A DNA stretch of 64,000 nt from Candidula unifasciata (taxonomy: Eukaryota; Mollusca; Gastropoda; Stylommatophora; Geomitridae). Shown here one piece after another: positions 53,288-63,740 of this stretch; position 1 is the stretch's first letter, and each line of letters starts with the position of its first letter. The stretch is from NCBI GenBank assembly GCA_905116865.2, contig CAJHNH020001090.1, forward strand, positions 434,001 to 498,000. Reading direction: 5' to 3'. The notes below the pieces were generated by a model. It saw only the letters and a program-made list of their open reading frames with translations, made no database searches and was not told the origin of the DNA. Made by a program: the position numbers and the translations under genes.

Positions 53288-53597
53288 ATTCCCCGTGTGA
53301 CTTCCGGAACCTGTTTCTGATTCTTCTCCTCCTCTATACCGCCCACTGGCTCCCTAACAAGCATGTCGTACAAGGTGACAATAACGGGGAGTTTCCTTGG
53401 AAGTCGGAGTGCATGTGCATGAGAGGCGGTGAACAAACATGTCTGCTAACACATAAACCACATCTGCAAAATGTATGTGCGCGTAAAATATAAGATCTGG
53501 AACAGGACAAAAGTTCCTTAGTGGACGAAAAACGATAAATTTCAGTGCACAAAGGCTAAGATGAGGAGAAAGAGAAGAAGAAGAAGAAGAAGAACAC
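53288..53597 (+). mobile_element. SINE-4 copy with GAA tail
   Basis: CCCCGTGTGACTTCCGGAAC, core AACAAGCATGTCGTACAAGG, GGAAGTCGGAGTGCATGTGC, ATGAGAGGCGGTGAACAAAC, AAAATGTATGTGCGCGTAAA, TTAGTGGACGAAAAACGA, and tail AGAAGAAGAAGAAGAAGAAC. Confidence 0.78.
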
Positions 53598-53809
53598 ATG
53601 GCCTGCAGTGCATCTTCTACTGTGCACGCCTTCAAAACTGGCAGCACATTATGTTGTGATTGATAACTAGGCTGCGATATATGCGCCTTTCGACCCAAGA
53701 AATACCATTTCAATAAGTCCATAAGTCGTCTGTTTACATGCCAGTTGATGAGCAGTGGGTCTATTCTTGTTTGTAACCCACCATGGATCCCGGGATCCAC
53801 GAGGTAAGG

Positions 53810-54268
53810 CATGCAGACAGTTGATGGACTGTAGTCGCCATATAAACAGAACGCGGAAAGGCTAGCAGACAGTTGATGGACTGTAGTCGCCATATAAACA
53901 GAACGCGGTAAGGCATATAGACAGTTGATGGACTGTAGTCGCCATATAAACAGAACGCGGAAAGGCATGCAGACAGTTGATGGACTGTAGTCGCCATATA
54001 AACAGAACGCGGAAAGGCATGCAGACAGTTGATGGACTGTAGTCGCCATATAAACAGAACGCGGAAAGGCATGCAGACAGTTGATGGACTGTAGTCGCCA
54101 TATAAACAGAACGCGGTAAGGCATGCAGACAGTTGATGGACTGTAGTCGCCATATAAACAGAACGCGGTAAGGCATGCAGACAGTTGATGGACTGTAGTC
54201 GCCATATAAACAGAACGCGGTAAGGCATGCAGACAGTTGATGGACTGTAGTCGCCATATAAACAGAAC
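53810..54268 (+). repeat. 52-bp minisatellite B, about 9 copies
   Basis: Unit GCATGCAGACAGTTGATGGA, CTGTAGTCGCCATATAAACA, GAACGCGGTAAG. Only a few variants (AAAGG/TAAGG, GCTAGC/GCATATA) separate the copies, so expansion is recent. Minus-strand frames up to 309 codons across it are by-products. The period equals minisatellite A by coincidence; the sequences are unrelated. Confidence 0.93.
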
Positions 54269-54631
54269 ACTGTTTAACCACACATCCTTCCCACAGTGAC
54301 ACTGCCGCTAACTAGGCCTGCATGTTCATATACGCATGCGTTAGGCATGAGAGATTAATGTATGCGTGCTCATGCCTACGCTACGTAGACAACTCCAGCA
54401 GATAAAGCAATGAAACAGAAATAGTACGGTGAGTATTGATCGTGTAACACATACGGTCAAAATGTAATGGAAAATACAGCAGTTACACGGGGTTTAGAGT
54501 ATACAGTCCTAAGTATATGTCATTATTATCTCTGACATGTCACAATCTACCATATACATTTTTTATTATTATTTTTTTTAAAAATAACAAGAAGAAGAAG
54601 GAGCGGCAGGGGACGTGAAGGAAAAGGGGAC

Positions 54632-54719
<88 letters not shown>

Positions 54720-54850
54720 AGAAGAACCATAAGCGACAGCAGCAGCGGAGGAAGAAAAAGAAAAAGAAGAACCATAAGCGACAGCGGAGGAAGAAGAAGA
54801 AGAAGATGAAGAAGAAGAAGAAGAAGAAGAAGAAGAAGAAGATGAAAAAG
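54632..54850 (+). repeat. (GAAA)n and (GAA)n array
   Basis: About 22 GAAA units, then two copies of a block GAAGAACCATAAGCGACAGC, then GAA units to about 54850. Confidence 0.95.
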
Positions 54851-54934
54851 AAGATCGGCGATGATGTTAAGAAGAAAAGTCAACTGAAACAATAATAACT
54901 GCGACAACAACAATGAAGAGAGAAAAAAAAACTA

Positions 54935-55105
54935 ATAAAGAGAGAAACTGGAACATGGGACCACTGGAAAGATCTGTGGCAAAAGAGACAAACGAAGACA
55001 ACGCATGAAAATTGACAGCCTTTTGTCAAGGCATGGAGGGATGTCAACACAGGAACTGATACACGCAGTTGCAGATTACAGAGAGGCATGATCGCCCATG
55101 CCAGT
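54935..55105 (+). mobile_element. LINE-K C-terminal end
   Basis: With one frameshift the plus strand gives TTGKICGKRDKRRQRMKIDS, LLSRHGGMSTQELIHAVADY, REAMIAHASRHDTY and stop: the GKR..RQR.K..SLL.RHG block and the terminal MIAHASRHDT of this LINE family. Confidence 0.7.
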
Positions 55106-55205
55106 CGGCACGACACTTACTGATGATCTACAGCCTTGAGTGCACGTAGTCATGACAAGCGAGTGTTTCTCACGTCGCTGTTTAATCTATATCTTAGGTA
55201 AGATC

Positions 55206-55436
55206 GGTCTGAGTCTGTGACAGAGGCGTTGCGAACGCGCTTCATAATTCCGTGTTCGATCCCAAGTGCGCACGATTTGTCTTGCGTTGGTTTCGATAGT
55301 GGTACCGAGATCCGACCGCTCACGAAACAATGACAAACTACTTAACGTAAAATTTGCCTAGAAAACCACCACAGCCAAAATATGCTTGGGGGTTGGTTCT
55401 GCAAGGTCCTATACAGGAAACGCAACTAACTTGTTT
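55206..55436 (+). mobile_element. SINE-1 copy, older
   Basis: GTGACAGAGGCGTTGCGAAC, GTGTTCGATCCCAAGTGCGC (box B intact), GTCTTGCGTTGGTTTCGATA, AATGACAAACTACTTAACGT, AAAATTTGCCTAGAAAACC, TTGGTTCTGCAAGGTCCT, AAACGCAACTAAC. Box A is lost and there are several indels. Confidence 0.85.
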
Positions 55437-55511
55437 ATGTATGACAGAGAACTGTCAAAGAAAAGACAGGGCGATAAAATAAAGGGTGGGGGAAACAGGA
55501 CAGGCAAAGGA

Positions 55512-55614
55512 GGGGGGGGGGGGGGGGGGGTCACCGTGGAGAGGTCCCAGAAACCCCTTTCAGCCGTTATGGCCACAAATGTGGCCCAGCTATATTCAGC
55601 CCCCCCCCCCCCCC
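55512..55614. repeat. Facing poly(G) and poly(C) runs
   Basis: G19 at 55512-55530 and C15 at 55600-55614, separated by about 70 bases. They are mutually complementary and could pair in single-stranded DNA or RNA. Confidence 0.9.
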
Positions 55615-56334
55615 AGAAGCAACGATGGGGCTTCAAATAACGAAAAAATTGCATCCTACAAGGGGATGACTAGGATTATATAGAAGGGAAAAGGGTGGTC
55701 TGTTGTGACCGTTTATGTAAGAGACACCCATTGCGAGAAAATTGCAGAGGGTCAAAGCCAAGACTCAAATATCACCAGATATTATTGATCAGTCGAACTT
55801 GGTGAGTCACTGCCACACAGCCTTGGGTGAAGGCTATGTGATTACTTACTTGCCGGTGTGTGGTGTTGTGTAAATAATCGCTTTTTAAAAACACAATATT
55901 AGCATCTTTGTTATAAGATGCGGCTAGAGTACGATCTCTCTCTCTCTATCCCGCCCCCTTTTTATATATTTACCTACCTGTCTGTCTATCAACATATCTA
56001 TCTATCTAATCTCCAGTATCTATCACTATCTTTCCACACATAAGGCCTGGCTACTTGTCAAAAGCGTTGCACAATTCACGAACACCGTAGCTTGATGATC
56101 TCCACGGATCTCCGTAGAACTGCCCTCGTGAACCGAACAAGGCGGTCCGTGAAGCGATTTTAAGAGCTTCATATCGTAATGTGGAAAACAAAAATCAGAT
56201 GACCACTTGACCACGTGATCCTACAGAACGAGCCAGTAATATAAACCATGCATATAGGCTGAAAATGAAGACTGCTATTACTTGCTGGTGCAGGTTTTGC
56301 ATATATTATTTTCCCAAGTACAACTCATGAGTCT
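55615..56334. other. No gene seen
   Basis: No repeat or coding signal that I can support beyond a CT/ATCT-rich stretch near 55938-56035. Confidence 0.45.
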
Positions 56335-56412
56335 CATCACATCTCGTTCGGCTGCGTGATTTCGTTCTGGTTCCCACAGACTGTCCTATGTTGTAGGGGT
56401 ATTATAAGAATA
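56335..56412 (+). mobile_element. Foldback/MITE-family fragment
   Basis: CACATCTCGTTCGGCTGCGT, GATTTCGTTCTGG, ACTGTCCTATGTTGTAGGGG resembles the ACATCT..GGCTGCGAGATT..CCTATATTATAG end seen at 21.5 and 41.8 kb. Confidence 0.45.
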
Positions 56413-56500
56413 AATGAATATCACGCAGGGACAGAAAAACAAACGAAGCTGTCTTCGTCGAGATAGATGAGAGTTTTTTGGGATATGTTATAAGAAGAAA

Positions 56501-56733
56501 AGTCAGCTCTGTGGCTAAGTCGATGCGAACGCTTCGTAATGCCGAGATGCCAGGTTCGATCCCAGCTGCGGGCCATGCGCCTTGCGTTGGTTTCGACAGT
56601 GGAATCAAGACAGCCGACCGCCCAGAAAGCAATGGCAACCTACTGGACGTAAATTTGCCTAGAAAAACAACACAACAGCCAGGGGATGTTGGGATTGGTT
56701 CTGCAACGGCCTGTAAAGGATACGCAACTAACC
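56501..56733 (+). mobile_element. SINE-1 copy, intact, with 12-bp target duplication
   Basis: AGTCAGCTCTGTGGCTAAGT, CGATGCGAACGCTTCGTAAT, GGTTCGATCCC (box B), ATGCGCCTTGCGTTGGTTTC, AGAAAGCAATGGCAACCTAC, ending GATACGCAACTAACC. TATAAGAAGAAA flanks it (56489-56500 and 56734-56745). Confidence 0.93.
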
Positions 56734-56747
56734 TATAAGAAGAAATG

Positions 56748-56945
56748 GATTTAAGAACTTGATAACAACTGGGCAAGACTGGTGGAAAGAGAGCAAGAGG
56801 TAGACAAACAGATAAATAACTGAATGGCCACATGGATGGGGCAAGACACAATCACTGACCTGATCGGCGGTTCTGGTGAGCGAATGCGATGATGAAACAT
56901 GACAGCCTACGCTTACTGGCACGACACATGATAATGATGAATAAA
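56748..56945 (+). mobile_element. LINE-K C-terminal fragment, host of the SINE
   Basis: Downstream of the SINE the plus strand reads LITTGKTGGKRARGRQ with one frameshift, then broken frames to CATGACAGCCTACGC, TTACTGGCACGACACATGAT, resembling the RHD end of LINE-K. The SINE inserted at or just before this fragment. Confidence 0.55.
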
Positions 56946-57059
56946 ACAAAAACAACATTAGACATCTTATGAGATGTGGCCGAAACGCCATCCTGGGAAT
57001 TCAAACACATGATCTCACTGAACCAGCAGGCCAGATTTGCAAATTCTACCATATTACAT

Positions 57060-57240
57060 ACGCAGCCAACAAGATGACAGATTTAGCAGCACTAATAGTA
57101 GTGGTAGCAATCGCAGTAGCAGTAATTGCAGCAGCATAACAGCAACAGCAGTAGAAGCAGAGAGTTAGCAGCAGTACAGTAGCAGCAGCAACAGTAGTAG
57201 TAATAATACAGTCGAAGCAGCTACACTAGTAGTAGTAATG
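57060..57240 (+). repeat. Imperfect (AGC/AGT/AAC)n stretch
   Basis: Trinucleotide-like CAGCAGTAGC, GTAGTAGTAATAATA composition, weaker than at 26.7 kb. Confidence 0.7.
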
Positions 57241-57524
57241 CCGTCATTGTCGATGTTACAGATGTAGTCCAGATGTGCTGCCGTGATACTGTGGAGCACA
57301 GACACACACACCACTTCCCATAACTGTCAGTAACATGTTATGAAGCATCAGTTTGACACATAGCACGGATGAACGGCCCTGACGTTTTTATGCAATCACT
57401 GATCGTCACCTTTCAACTCGACCCGCTCTGACAGACCTTAACATAAAATAACAGCGGCGGAACCGTTAAGGTCGTGTGTGTGTGTGTGTATTTAAACAGA
57501 AAATTTACCGATTGGCACTAATTG
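57241..57524. other. No gene seen
   Basis: Contains a short (GT)n at about 57474-57489; nothing else supportable. Confidence 0.4.
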
Positions 57525-57612
57525 AACTGGCACTCGTAGAAAGAAGAAGAAAGATAAAATGACACAGACACACAAAATCGAAAGCTACTAGCTATAGTTA
57601 CTATTACAGGGC
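57525..57612 (-). mobile_element. SINE-3 3' fragment, reverse
   Basis: TTGGCACTAATTGAACTGGC, ACTCGTAGAAAGAAGAAGAA, AGATAAAATGACACAGACAC, AAAATCGAAAGCTACTAGCT, ATAGTTAC is the reverse of the SINE-3 tail. The head is missing. Confidence 0.65.
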
Positions 57613-57844
57613 AGTCTGGGTTGGGGGGGGGGGGGGATGTATACACTGATGCCTCTTACCTGCCGATGGAGATGTCATAGAGTTTTGAGGTATTTTGTAA
57701 AGCTAACTGTAACTGGCTTTATAGTAACCTATACCCTTCAGGGATTTCTAGGAGCTGTGTGTGAAGGAAATACGATTGGGGGAGGAGCTTAACCACTCCA
57801 CTGCACATGTCGTTGTCGTTAGAGTATGTGAAAGCATGAACACT

Positions 57845-57990
57845 TCAAATTCCTGGGTCAGTAAGAGGCAGACGGAGACAAGAGAGAGAAGATGCTAGGC
57901 AGCCTGACATCACAGCCAGGAAAATCATGTGTGTCAGAACTGAGTGAAAGTAATTGGGGCAGACGGCTGTGAATGGACAGGATATCGAAA
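57845..57990 (+). mobile_element. LINE-K C-terminal fragment
   Basis: Plus-strand frame REKMLGSLTSQPGKSCVSEL, SESNWGRRL and stop, preceded by a frameshifted VRGRRRQ. It defines the REKML.SL.....KS motif that reappears in the 52-bp minisatellite at 45-46.8 kb. Confidence 0.7.
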
Positions 57991-58284
57991 ACCACACGAC
58001 ATGCCATTTAAGAAGAGAGTCTGTTTCTTGGACTATCTTTATAAGCGCGCGGGCACACACATACACACTATACAAAAAGCGAAAGCAAGATGAAGTGTGA
58101 TAAAAAAAATAATTGGGCAGCGCCCTAAATGTTTTAAACAACAGATAGACGGATGCCGATCTAACCGGAACACATCTCAGATTCTCCGTTAAACACCCTA
58201 AAAGATTGTAATTTCGTACATGTACCCCCTTGATGCTACATGATGTCTCACGCGGGTAAGGGGTGTTGATTCTACATTTTGTTT

Positions 58285-58930
58285 TAAACATTTTCTCTAG
58301 CTGCATGTGTACCAGCTAACCCAGGGGCAGAACTGATCATGCGAGGCGCTGTCGTCATTTGAAGGCGACAGGTTCCATTTCCGAGACGGTAACTATAGTT
58401 TCCGATTGTTATGTTCTCTACATCAGTTTTTTTTCAGCCCTTGGGCCGCATAAAAGTGCAGACGGAGTGACAAATTCCGACTAATTATGCATCAAGACAA
58501 GTATATTAATTCCCGAGATAGAGAGCTATCAAACTGTTTTGTTTTTTTTTTAACTTCCTATATGACAGACTTTCTCAGCCATGACAACAATAAAAACCGA
58601 AGAAAAATTGCACGGATGTTACAGCAGTGCTTTATCCATCAGAAACAACGCCCCAGCCAGGTTTATCAGATTTTCTAACATATTATCAGCAGAAGATTTC
58701 GCGTTAGCTGAAAACTATAATTGTCTTACCCTGGCTTTAACGAACACACTGTTATCTACATTTGTTTTCGTTTCTGTGTTTGGTTAGATGGATGGCCCGA
58801 ACAACAATTTTCCCTGCTTTGGGGGCTATGGGTGTAAAATGTTGAGAAACACTGATCTTGCGTGACCTATCTTCCTACTTGTTCACTTCTTTCTGTAAGA
58901 GACTATCAGTACGTTTCTACTTGTTATACA
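58285..58930 (+). mobile_element. SINE-3 copy split by a hAT-like element
   Basis: Left part (to 58423): AGGCGCTGTCGTCATTTGAA, GGCGACAGGTTCCATTTCCG (box B decayed), GGTAACTATAGTTTCCGATT, GTTATGTTCTC. Right part (from about 58855): GACCTATCTTCCTACTTGTT, CACTTCTTTCTGTAAGAG, which is the next piece of the SINE-3 tail. Confidence 0.68.
58424..58854. mobile_element. hAT-like element related to the one at 6.1-7.4 kb
   Basis: The right end GTTGAGAAACACTG is the reverse complement of a CAGTGTTTCTCAAC terminus. The left end is eroded (CAGTTTTTTTTCAGCCC). The interior (TCAGAAACAACGCCCCAGCC, TATCAGCAGAAGATTTCGCG, AGCTGAAAACTATAATTG) corresponds to 7205-7300 (ATCAGAAACAATG, GTTGAAAACTGTAATTTTG). The 61-68 codon frames inside have no complete transposase domain. 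Confidence 0.65.
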
Positions 58931-59059
58931 CTGTTTTTTTTTTCTGCCACAGGGGTTCTCCCTCTGTATTCCAGGTCAGAAGAGGTCGTTCTACATTTGA
59001 GCCACACTGATAAACACACGCGTGTTCTTATGTTTCGCGCGGAACACAGAACAAGAAAA

Positions 59060-59082
59060 AAGCGAGGGGGGGGGGGTGGGGG
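59060..59082 (+). repeat. G-rich run
   Basis: A GCGAGGGGGGGGGGTGGGGGG-like stretch, nearly pure G. Confidence 0.8.
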
Positions 59083-59349
59083 GTTAGAGAAAGAAGATTT
59101 ATTCATTCAAGCAGAAATAGATTCAACGCAATTGTAATAACAGGTCAAATGGCACCACAGGACGAAGAACGACAATATGTCATGATCAAGCATACTACGC
59201 GTTCAAACAAGGCTAGAATCTTACACATGTACTCATTCTAAGGTTAGTTCCCAACCAGGACCAATATGTTGTAAGCACATACACCAACCACTAATACTTG
59301 TGCTAACTATTAAGTAAAGGTGCCTTTCCTATGCCTTCTTGCGTATTGG

Positions 59350-59885
59350 GCATATAAGGCTAGGCCTATATTTTATAGACCAATCGGCGTTCGGTGGGAT
59401 ATGTGGTCAACATCACTCCTGTCGCCTTTACTTCCCAGGACTACACCTGGTACCCACTCAAGGCTGGGTCGACCTGGGAATGCTAATTGTACAATAAGTC
59501 AACATAATCCCACAAATCGTCGACCCGCTGAGAGAGGTTAAAAAGCAATTTTCTATTTCAAGGACGTCATATGCTTTTCTGCCAATGCGAAGAAGGTCAA
59601 GAATCGAATCCGCATCGACGCGGGTTTTTCCCCTTTCAAAATCGACCTTCGAGAGTTCGCTCCCTGGAGGGGCCGGGCTTTTTTCAAAAATGACCTTGGC
59701 TCCCAGATCGACCCAGCCTTGAGTGGGTACCGGGTGCAGTCCCGGGAAAGTAAAAGTGGTCGGCGTGATGCTGACCATATTACCCATCGAGTACCGACTA
59801 GTCGAGTCTATAAAATACAGGTCTAGCTCTGTGTTTCCCTTGTGCTAAAAGAGTGAAAAGGATCCTATACTTTTACTTAACAAGG
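59350..59885. mobile_element. Two SINE-2 copies, diverging
   Basis: A minus-strand part (about 59350-59480) has TATTTTATAGACCAATCGGC, GCCTTTACTTCCCAGGACTA, GGTACCCACTCAAGGCTGGG. A plus-strand part (about 59590-59885) has GGTCAAGAATCGAATCCGCA (box B), TTTTCAAAAATGACCTTGGC, TCCCAGATCGACCCAGCCTT, GGTACCGGGTGCAGTCCCGG, GTCGGCGTGATGCTGACCAT, CGAGTCTATAAAATACAGGT, AAAGGATCCTATACTTTTAC. The plus copy defines the family 3' end. Confidence 0.82.
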
Positions 59886-60724
59886 GCATGCTGACCCAGC
59901 CGGCGACCTCTTCTTGCATCACCGTGGAGCTCACTCTGACAATGACATCTGGAGACAGACGAAGCCCGGCTTGACGACAGAAAAATAAAAGCCGCGAATA
60001 TTCTAATAAACCAGCCGTGAACTGACCTCAACCAGGTAAGCTAGTCACCTCACACTGTGTAGCACACACTTCACCATTCTGAAGCCAGTAAGCTGTCACA
60101 CCAAGACACGCAACTATCGAACTGTGTTACACATCGGTCTTTGTGCAACAGAACATCAAATAACTGGAAAGGCAAGCAAGCGTGCAAAGGGAAAGGCAAG
60201 GCCACATGTTGATGGACAACAAACATCAAGAGACGTGGTTTTCTGAAACAGTACAAGAAGAAGAAGATCACAAAGCATGGAAGCCTTTCTAGAGACAGCT
60301 TTCACGAAGAGGTGGCACTGGTTGATGCTTTAAAAAAATGATCACACACAGTAGCACGCTTTACTGTTTTCTTCTTGTCCCTTTTTCATATGAGAGAATA
60401 GGCTGACAACTAACTCACATCAAGCCATCCTATGGTTTACTATTTTCTCCCGTTTTTGTCATCTATATCAGGGGCGCTGGCACAAAGAAATCATGAAGGT
60501 GGGATTCTCAGCCTCCTTGAATATTTTCTAGGGGTGGGTGGCTCAGTGGGCCTAAGCTTTGTTTAAGTATTTAATAGTAATAATGAGCCGAACAGTAAAA
60601 AAATGTATTATATTTTAAATAATATGAGATGTATAAACACAAACATTTGAAAAAAGATAGCCATACATGTTTGGGAGCGGGGGAGGGATAACTTAGCCCC
60701 ATTACACATGTGCTGGGTGGAGTG
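59886..60724. other. No gene seen
   Basis: The stretch 60510-60720 resembles 14740-14960 (GGTGGCTCAGTGGGCC, TAAGCTTTGTTTAAGT, TAATAATGAGCCGAA), a low-copy repeat. No coding signal. Confidence 0.5.
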
Positions 60725-61190
60725 CATTCAAAACCCGACATCACAGCACTCGGGGCAGGCGCATAAGCGCTCCGTCCCCAGCTTCAATAGCCAGCAACGA
60801 GTTCCGATATCAATGGTGCCAGTAGCATTCTGATTTACGTCTATCTTGCCGTTCCGTTGAGCGTCAAGTATCGGCCAGATCCCTTGGTTACCTCCCCGGT
60901 GCATCGCTCTCACCAGATTGTGGTGAGTCAATCGCTCCTTCGAATTGTACGTTTTCTCCCAAGGCCCTAACCATGTCTGCCTTATCATGCATCAATATTA
61001 GCAAGTTGTGCATAGCCAGCCAGTCTGTCCGCCTGTTCCTTTCCCAACACACCGGCATTCCCAGGTGAAAAGATCTAGACAATATTCCCCCGAAGCGAGG
61101 CATGCCACTCTGCACGAAGCATGCCTGTCCTCACCTTCCTCAGCAGGCTTTCTCAGTCAGACACAATCACGATGGGTGTCCCCTAACACA
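60725..61190 (-). mobile_element. LINE-H copy, last RNase H block to 3' end
   Basis: Minus strand: GMPVCWERNRRTDWLAMHNL (end of RNase H), MHDKADMVRALGENVQFEGA, then in another frame RHNLVRAMHRGGNQGIWPI-like residues, NATGTIDIGTRCWLLKLGTE, RLCACPECCDVGF. Closest to the copy at 1.3-1.9 kb. Confidence 0.8.
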
Positions 61191-61204
61191 TATGAAGATG
61201 CAGG

Positions 61205-61236
61205 TTTTTTTTTTTTTTTGGGGGGGGGGGGGGGGG
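61205..61236 (+). repeat. T15-G17 adjoining homopolymers
   Basis: 15 T followed by 17 G without interruption. Confidence 0.9.
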
Positions 61237-61524
61237 CTCAATGTGCCTAGACCTTCGGGTTCGTGTGCCCTAGGTATATATCTGTAGGTTCAACGTTAAC
61301 ATCACTGCATCAGGCTTGAATTAAAGCCGAGTCTTCAACAAGATTCAGCACGGGGTGCTGCTGTTTGTGTATGCCCGTGTGGTTTCTAAGAGGTTATGGT
61401 TGTAAATTCTACTAACCCGACTAGTCGCCTACACAGTGCTTAAGCTAAAACATTTTTTAAATTGTAATTTAATCCGATATAGGCACACATGCAAACTCCC
61501 TCACGCTATGATGTTAAAGTTAAA

Positions 61525-61765
61525 AAGTTAGCTGCGTATCCTCACTGGAAGCTGCAAAACCAGCCCAGCATTTTTGGGCTGTTGTAGTTTTTCTAGACAA
61601 ATTGTACATTCACTAGTTAGCGCCTGCCAAGAACGGTCGGCTCTCGGCACCACTGCTGAAACCAAAGCAAGACGTCCTGTTGCCAAATTGTCCGTAGCTG
61701 GGATTGAACCTGCACCTCGGCATTACGAAGCGCGCTGGCAACGCTGAAGCCACAGACGCAGACAT
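61525..61765 (-). mobile_element. SINE-1 copy, reverse, older
   Basis: TTAGCTGCGTATCC, GCTGCAAAACCAGCCCAGCA, TTTTGGGCTGTTGTAGTTTT, ACTAGTTAGCGCCTGCCAAG, GGTCGGCTCTCGGCACCACT, TGAAACCAAAGCAAGACGTC, box B as GGGATTGAACCTG, GGCATTACGAAGCGCGCTGG. Confidence 0.85.
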
Positions 61766-62054
61766 ATCATGATGTGTAGGGCAAAAATTCTAAATACTGT
61801 TCATCGTTTTCTGTATATTTTATTTTTCCTTCTTTTTCAAACCGCCGATTCAAAATTTGTTTATCTTCCCGTGCCCTTTCATACTGCTTCCCGGACACCT
61901 TAAGATAGCACACGTGGCTTCAAGGAAAGGTGAAAGCGTCTTAAAGATAAGATAGTAAAAACACCTCAAAGCAAACGCGGTGGTTGACATCCGCAAACCT
62001 GTTAAACAAGATGGTCTGAACCAGCGCCAAACGTGCGTGCAGACGAGGTACAGT

Positions 62055-62482
62055 CCTTTTTCTTCTCTTCCACTTTGTACCTCATCGAAGTGTCGGGGGG
62101 AGATGTAATGTTCGTTGATGAGCTCTGTCAAGGGCACTATTAAGACTGATGTTCATTTCTGCAAGGCTGTTCATAATGCCATCACTACATATTTTCCGAG
62201 GTCTTCCACTCGCTCTATACCCGTTGTAACGTTTTAGTGTGGCTCGCTGTGGCAGATAGTCCCAGGGCATTCTTTTTAGGTGTCCAAACCACTTCATCTG
62301 TTGTTCTTTGATGACCTGTAAGACTGGCTTTATTCCTAGCATTCGTCTGATTTCATGATTTCGTATTCTGTCTTTCCTTGAAACTCCTGCAGCTCTTCTA
62401 AGGCATTTCATCTCTGTTGTCACAATTTTACGTTCATTGGAGAATGTAAGTGTCCACGTTTGACACTGATAGCATAGAGGAG
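62055..62482 (-). mobile_element. LINE-Q C-terminal fragment, second copy
   Basis: Minus frame: PPLCYQCQTWTLTFSNERKI, EMKCLRRAAGVSRKDRIRNH, EIRRMLGIKPVLQVIKEQQM, KWFGHLKRMPWDYLPQRATL, GYRASGRPRKICSDGIMNSL, AEMNISLNSALDRAHQRTLH and stop after PPTLR. It keeps KWFGHLKRM where the 28.1 kb copy has KWFRHPTRM, so it is closer to the ancestral form there. It is 5'-truncated at a different point. Confidence 0.85.
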
Positions 62483-62585
62483 GTACAGTAGTACGTACAA
62501 TTACAGAACACCGAACTATCGGCACATCCGCCCAGCACAATACAACCCGCTATTATAGTTAACCAGCTGATGCAACAATAGGCTT

Positions 62586-62815
62586 CTCTAGTCTCCACTG
62601 AATTACCAAACAGACAATGTATTGATAGGCACTCACAGAAAGAAGTAGAAAGATATAAGGACATCTCAGACAACATAAAAATCGAAAACTATAGTTACCG
62701 TGCTGGGAATCGAACCTGTTACCTCCAAATTACGTATGCGCCTCACTATGGAAACAATTGTCCTAAAAACATGACCAACTAGGCACCCATAAAAAAGGTG
62801 TCTTCACTGGATATG
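62586..62815 (-). mobile_element. SINE-3 copy, reverse, near complete
   Basis: GATAGGCACTCACAGAAAGA, AGTAGAAAGATATAAGGACA, AACATAAAAATCGAAAACTA, TAGTTACCGTGCTGGGAATC, GAACCTGTTACCTCCAAATT (box B inverted, intact), then AACTAGGCACCCATAAAAAA, GGTGTCTTCACTG matching the 5' part at 47.85 kb. Confidence 0.78.
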
Positions 62816-63557
62816 CAGTTTTCATCTAACACGGTCGTGACCAATGCTGTCGAATTTTTTTTGGGAAAGTACCAATTTTTTTAACGTACCTCAACACATC
62901 AAAAGGTACATTTTAAATTTAAAAAAAAAAAAGTTACAACGTCTTTAAACATGCACACGCCTACACATGCATAAATATGTATCGATCCAACATATAATAC
63001 CATCACTTAAAATATCGATGCTAAATTTCTAAAACATACCATGTGGAAGGCGAGGTACCAAAAGTAGTTGTGCTAGCACCAAATTAATACGAAAGTACCA
63101 ACTTCGACAGCCCTGGCTATGACATGCACATATCAATAAGCCCTGGGGATACTGCGTGTGTACGGGCTGGTAGAGAGGAGGTGGGAATATAACGTTATTT
63201 AAATATACCTGAAACTGCACTGTAGGAGTAGCCAATCAGGTGACGCCTTCATAACTGTTGTTGGCTGCAATATACCTCTAAAGCTAAAAGTCGAGAGTTC
63301 ACCGCACCTGGCTTTCCTATATCGCTCGGCCTCCGTGCACAGAATGACTAGCCGCCTGCCAACAGGGTCGCACAAAGCACGAACTCTGCTGTTTCAGTGG
63401 ATTTGCGTAAAACTTGCACTGATAAACTGAATACAGCAACATTTAATTCAAAACTGTGCAGACTCCAGCTAATGAAAGTTTGTAACTTATTAGTAGTTAT
63501 CGTCTGAGTCATTCTCCATGATTGTGATCCATGCAACAGTACTTATTAGATGACTGA
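62816..63557. other. No gene seen
   Basis: AT-rich. Two passages (62850-62935 and 63020-63110) both mention GTACC-type repeats (AAAGTACCAATTTTT, AGTACCAACTTCGACAGCC) in a pattern that could be an unrecognised inverted-end element (AATGCTGTCGAATTTTT at the left, TTCGACAGCCCTGGCT at the right). Confidence 0.4.
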
Positions 63558-63740
63558 GCCCACCTAGCTAGCTCAGTTGGTTAAACCTGAATGCACGGCG
63601 ACCAGGTGACGAACCCCTTGTGGTCCGGGTTCACGCCTAGGGGTAGGCAGAAAAGCCACATTTCTCCCAGACTGATGGTATCTATCATGGAATCAAGGCT
63701 GCAAAATCCATGGTACCCAGCCAAAAGGTAAACTCATGGC
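63558..63740 (+). mobile_element. tRNA-like sequence, probable SINE head
   Basis: Box A TAGCTCAGTTGGTTAAAC and box B-like GGTCCGGGTTCACGCC are both recognisable, but the spacing between them (about 55 bases) and the unpaired body do not fit an intact cloverleaf. It is therefore more likely a SINE or tRNA pseudogene than a working tRNA gene. Following sequence (CAGAAAAGCCACATTTCTCC, GGTACCCAGCC) would be the SINE body. Confidence 0.5.

Noticed and set aside
53354..54283. 309-codon minus-strand frame with FCLYGDYSPSTVCMPYRVLF-type repeats
   Set aside because: Caused by the nine-copy 52-bp minisatellite B, with SINE-4 sequence at its far end; several frames are open in parallel.
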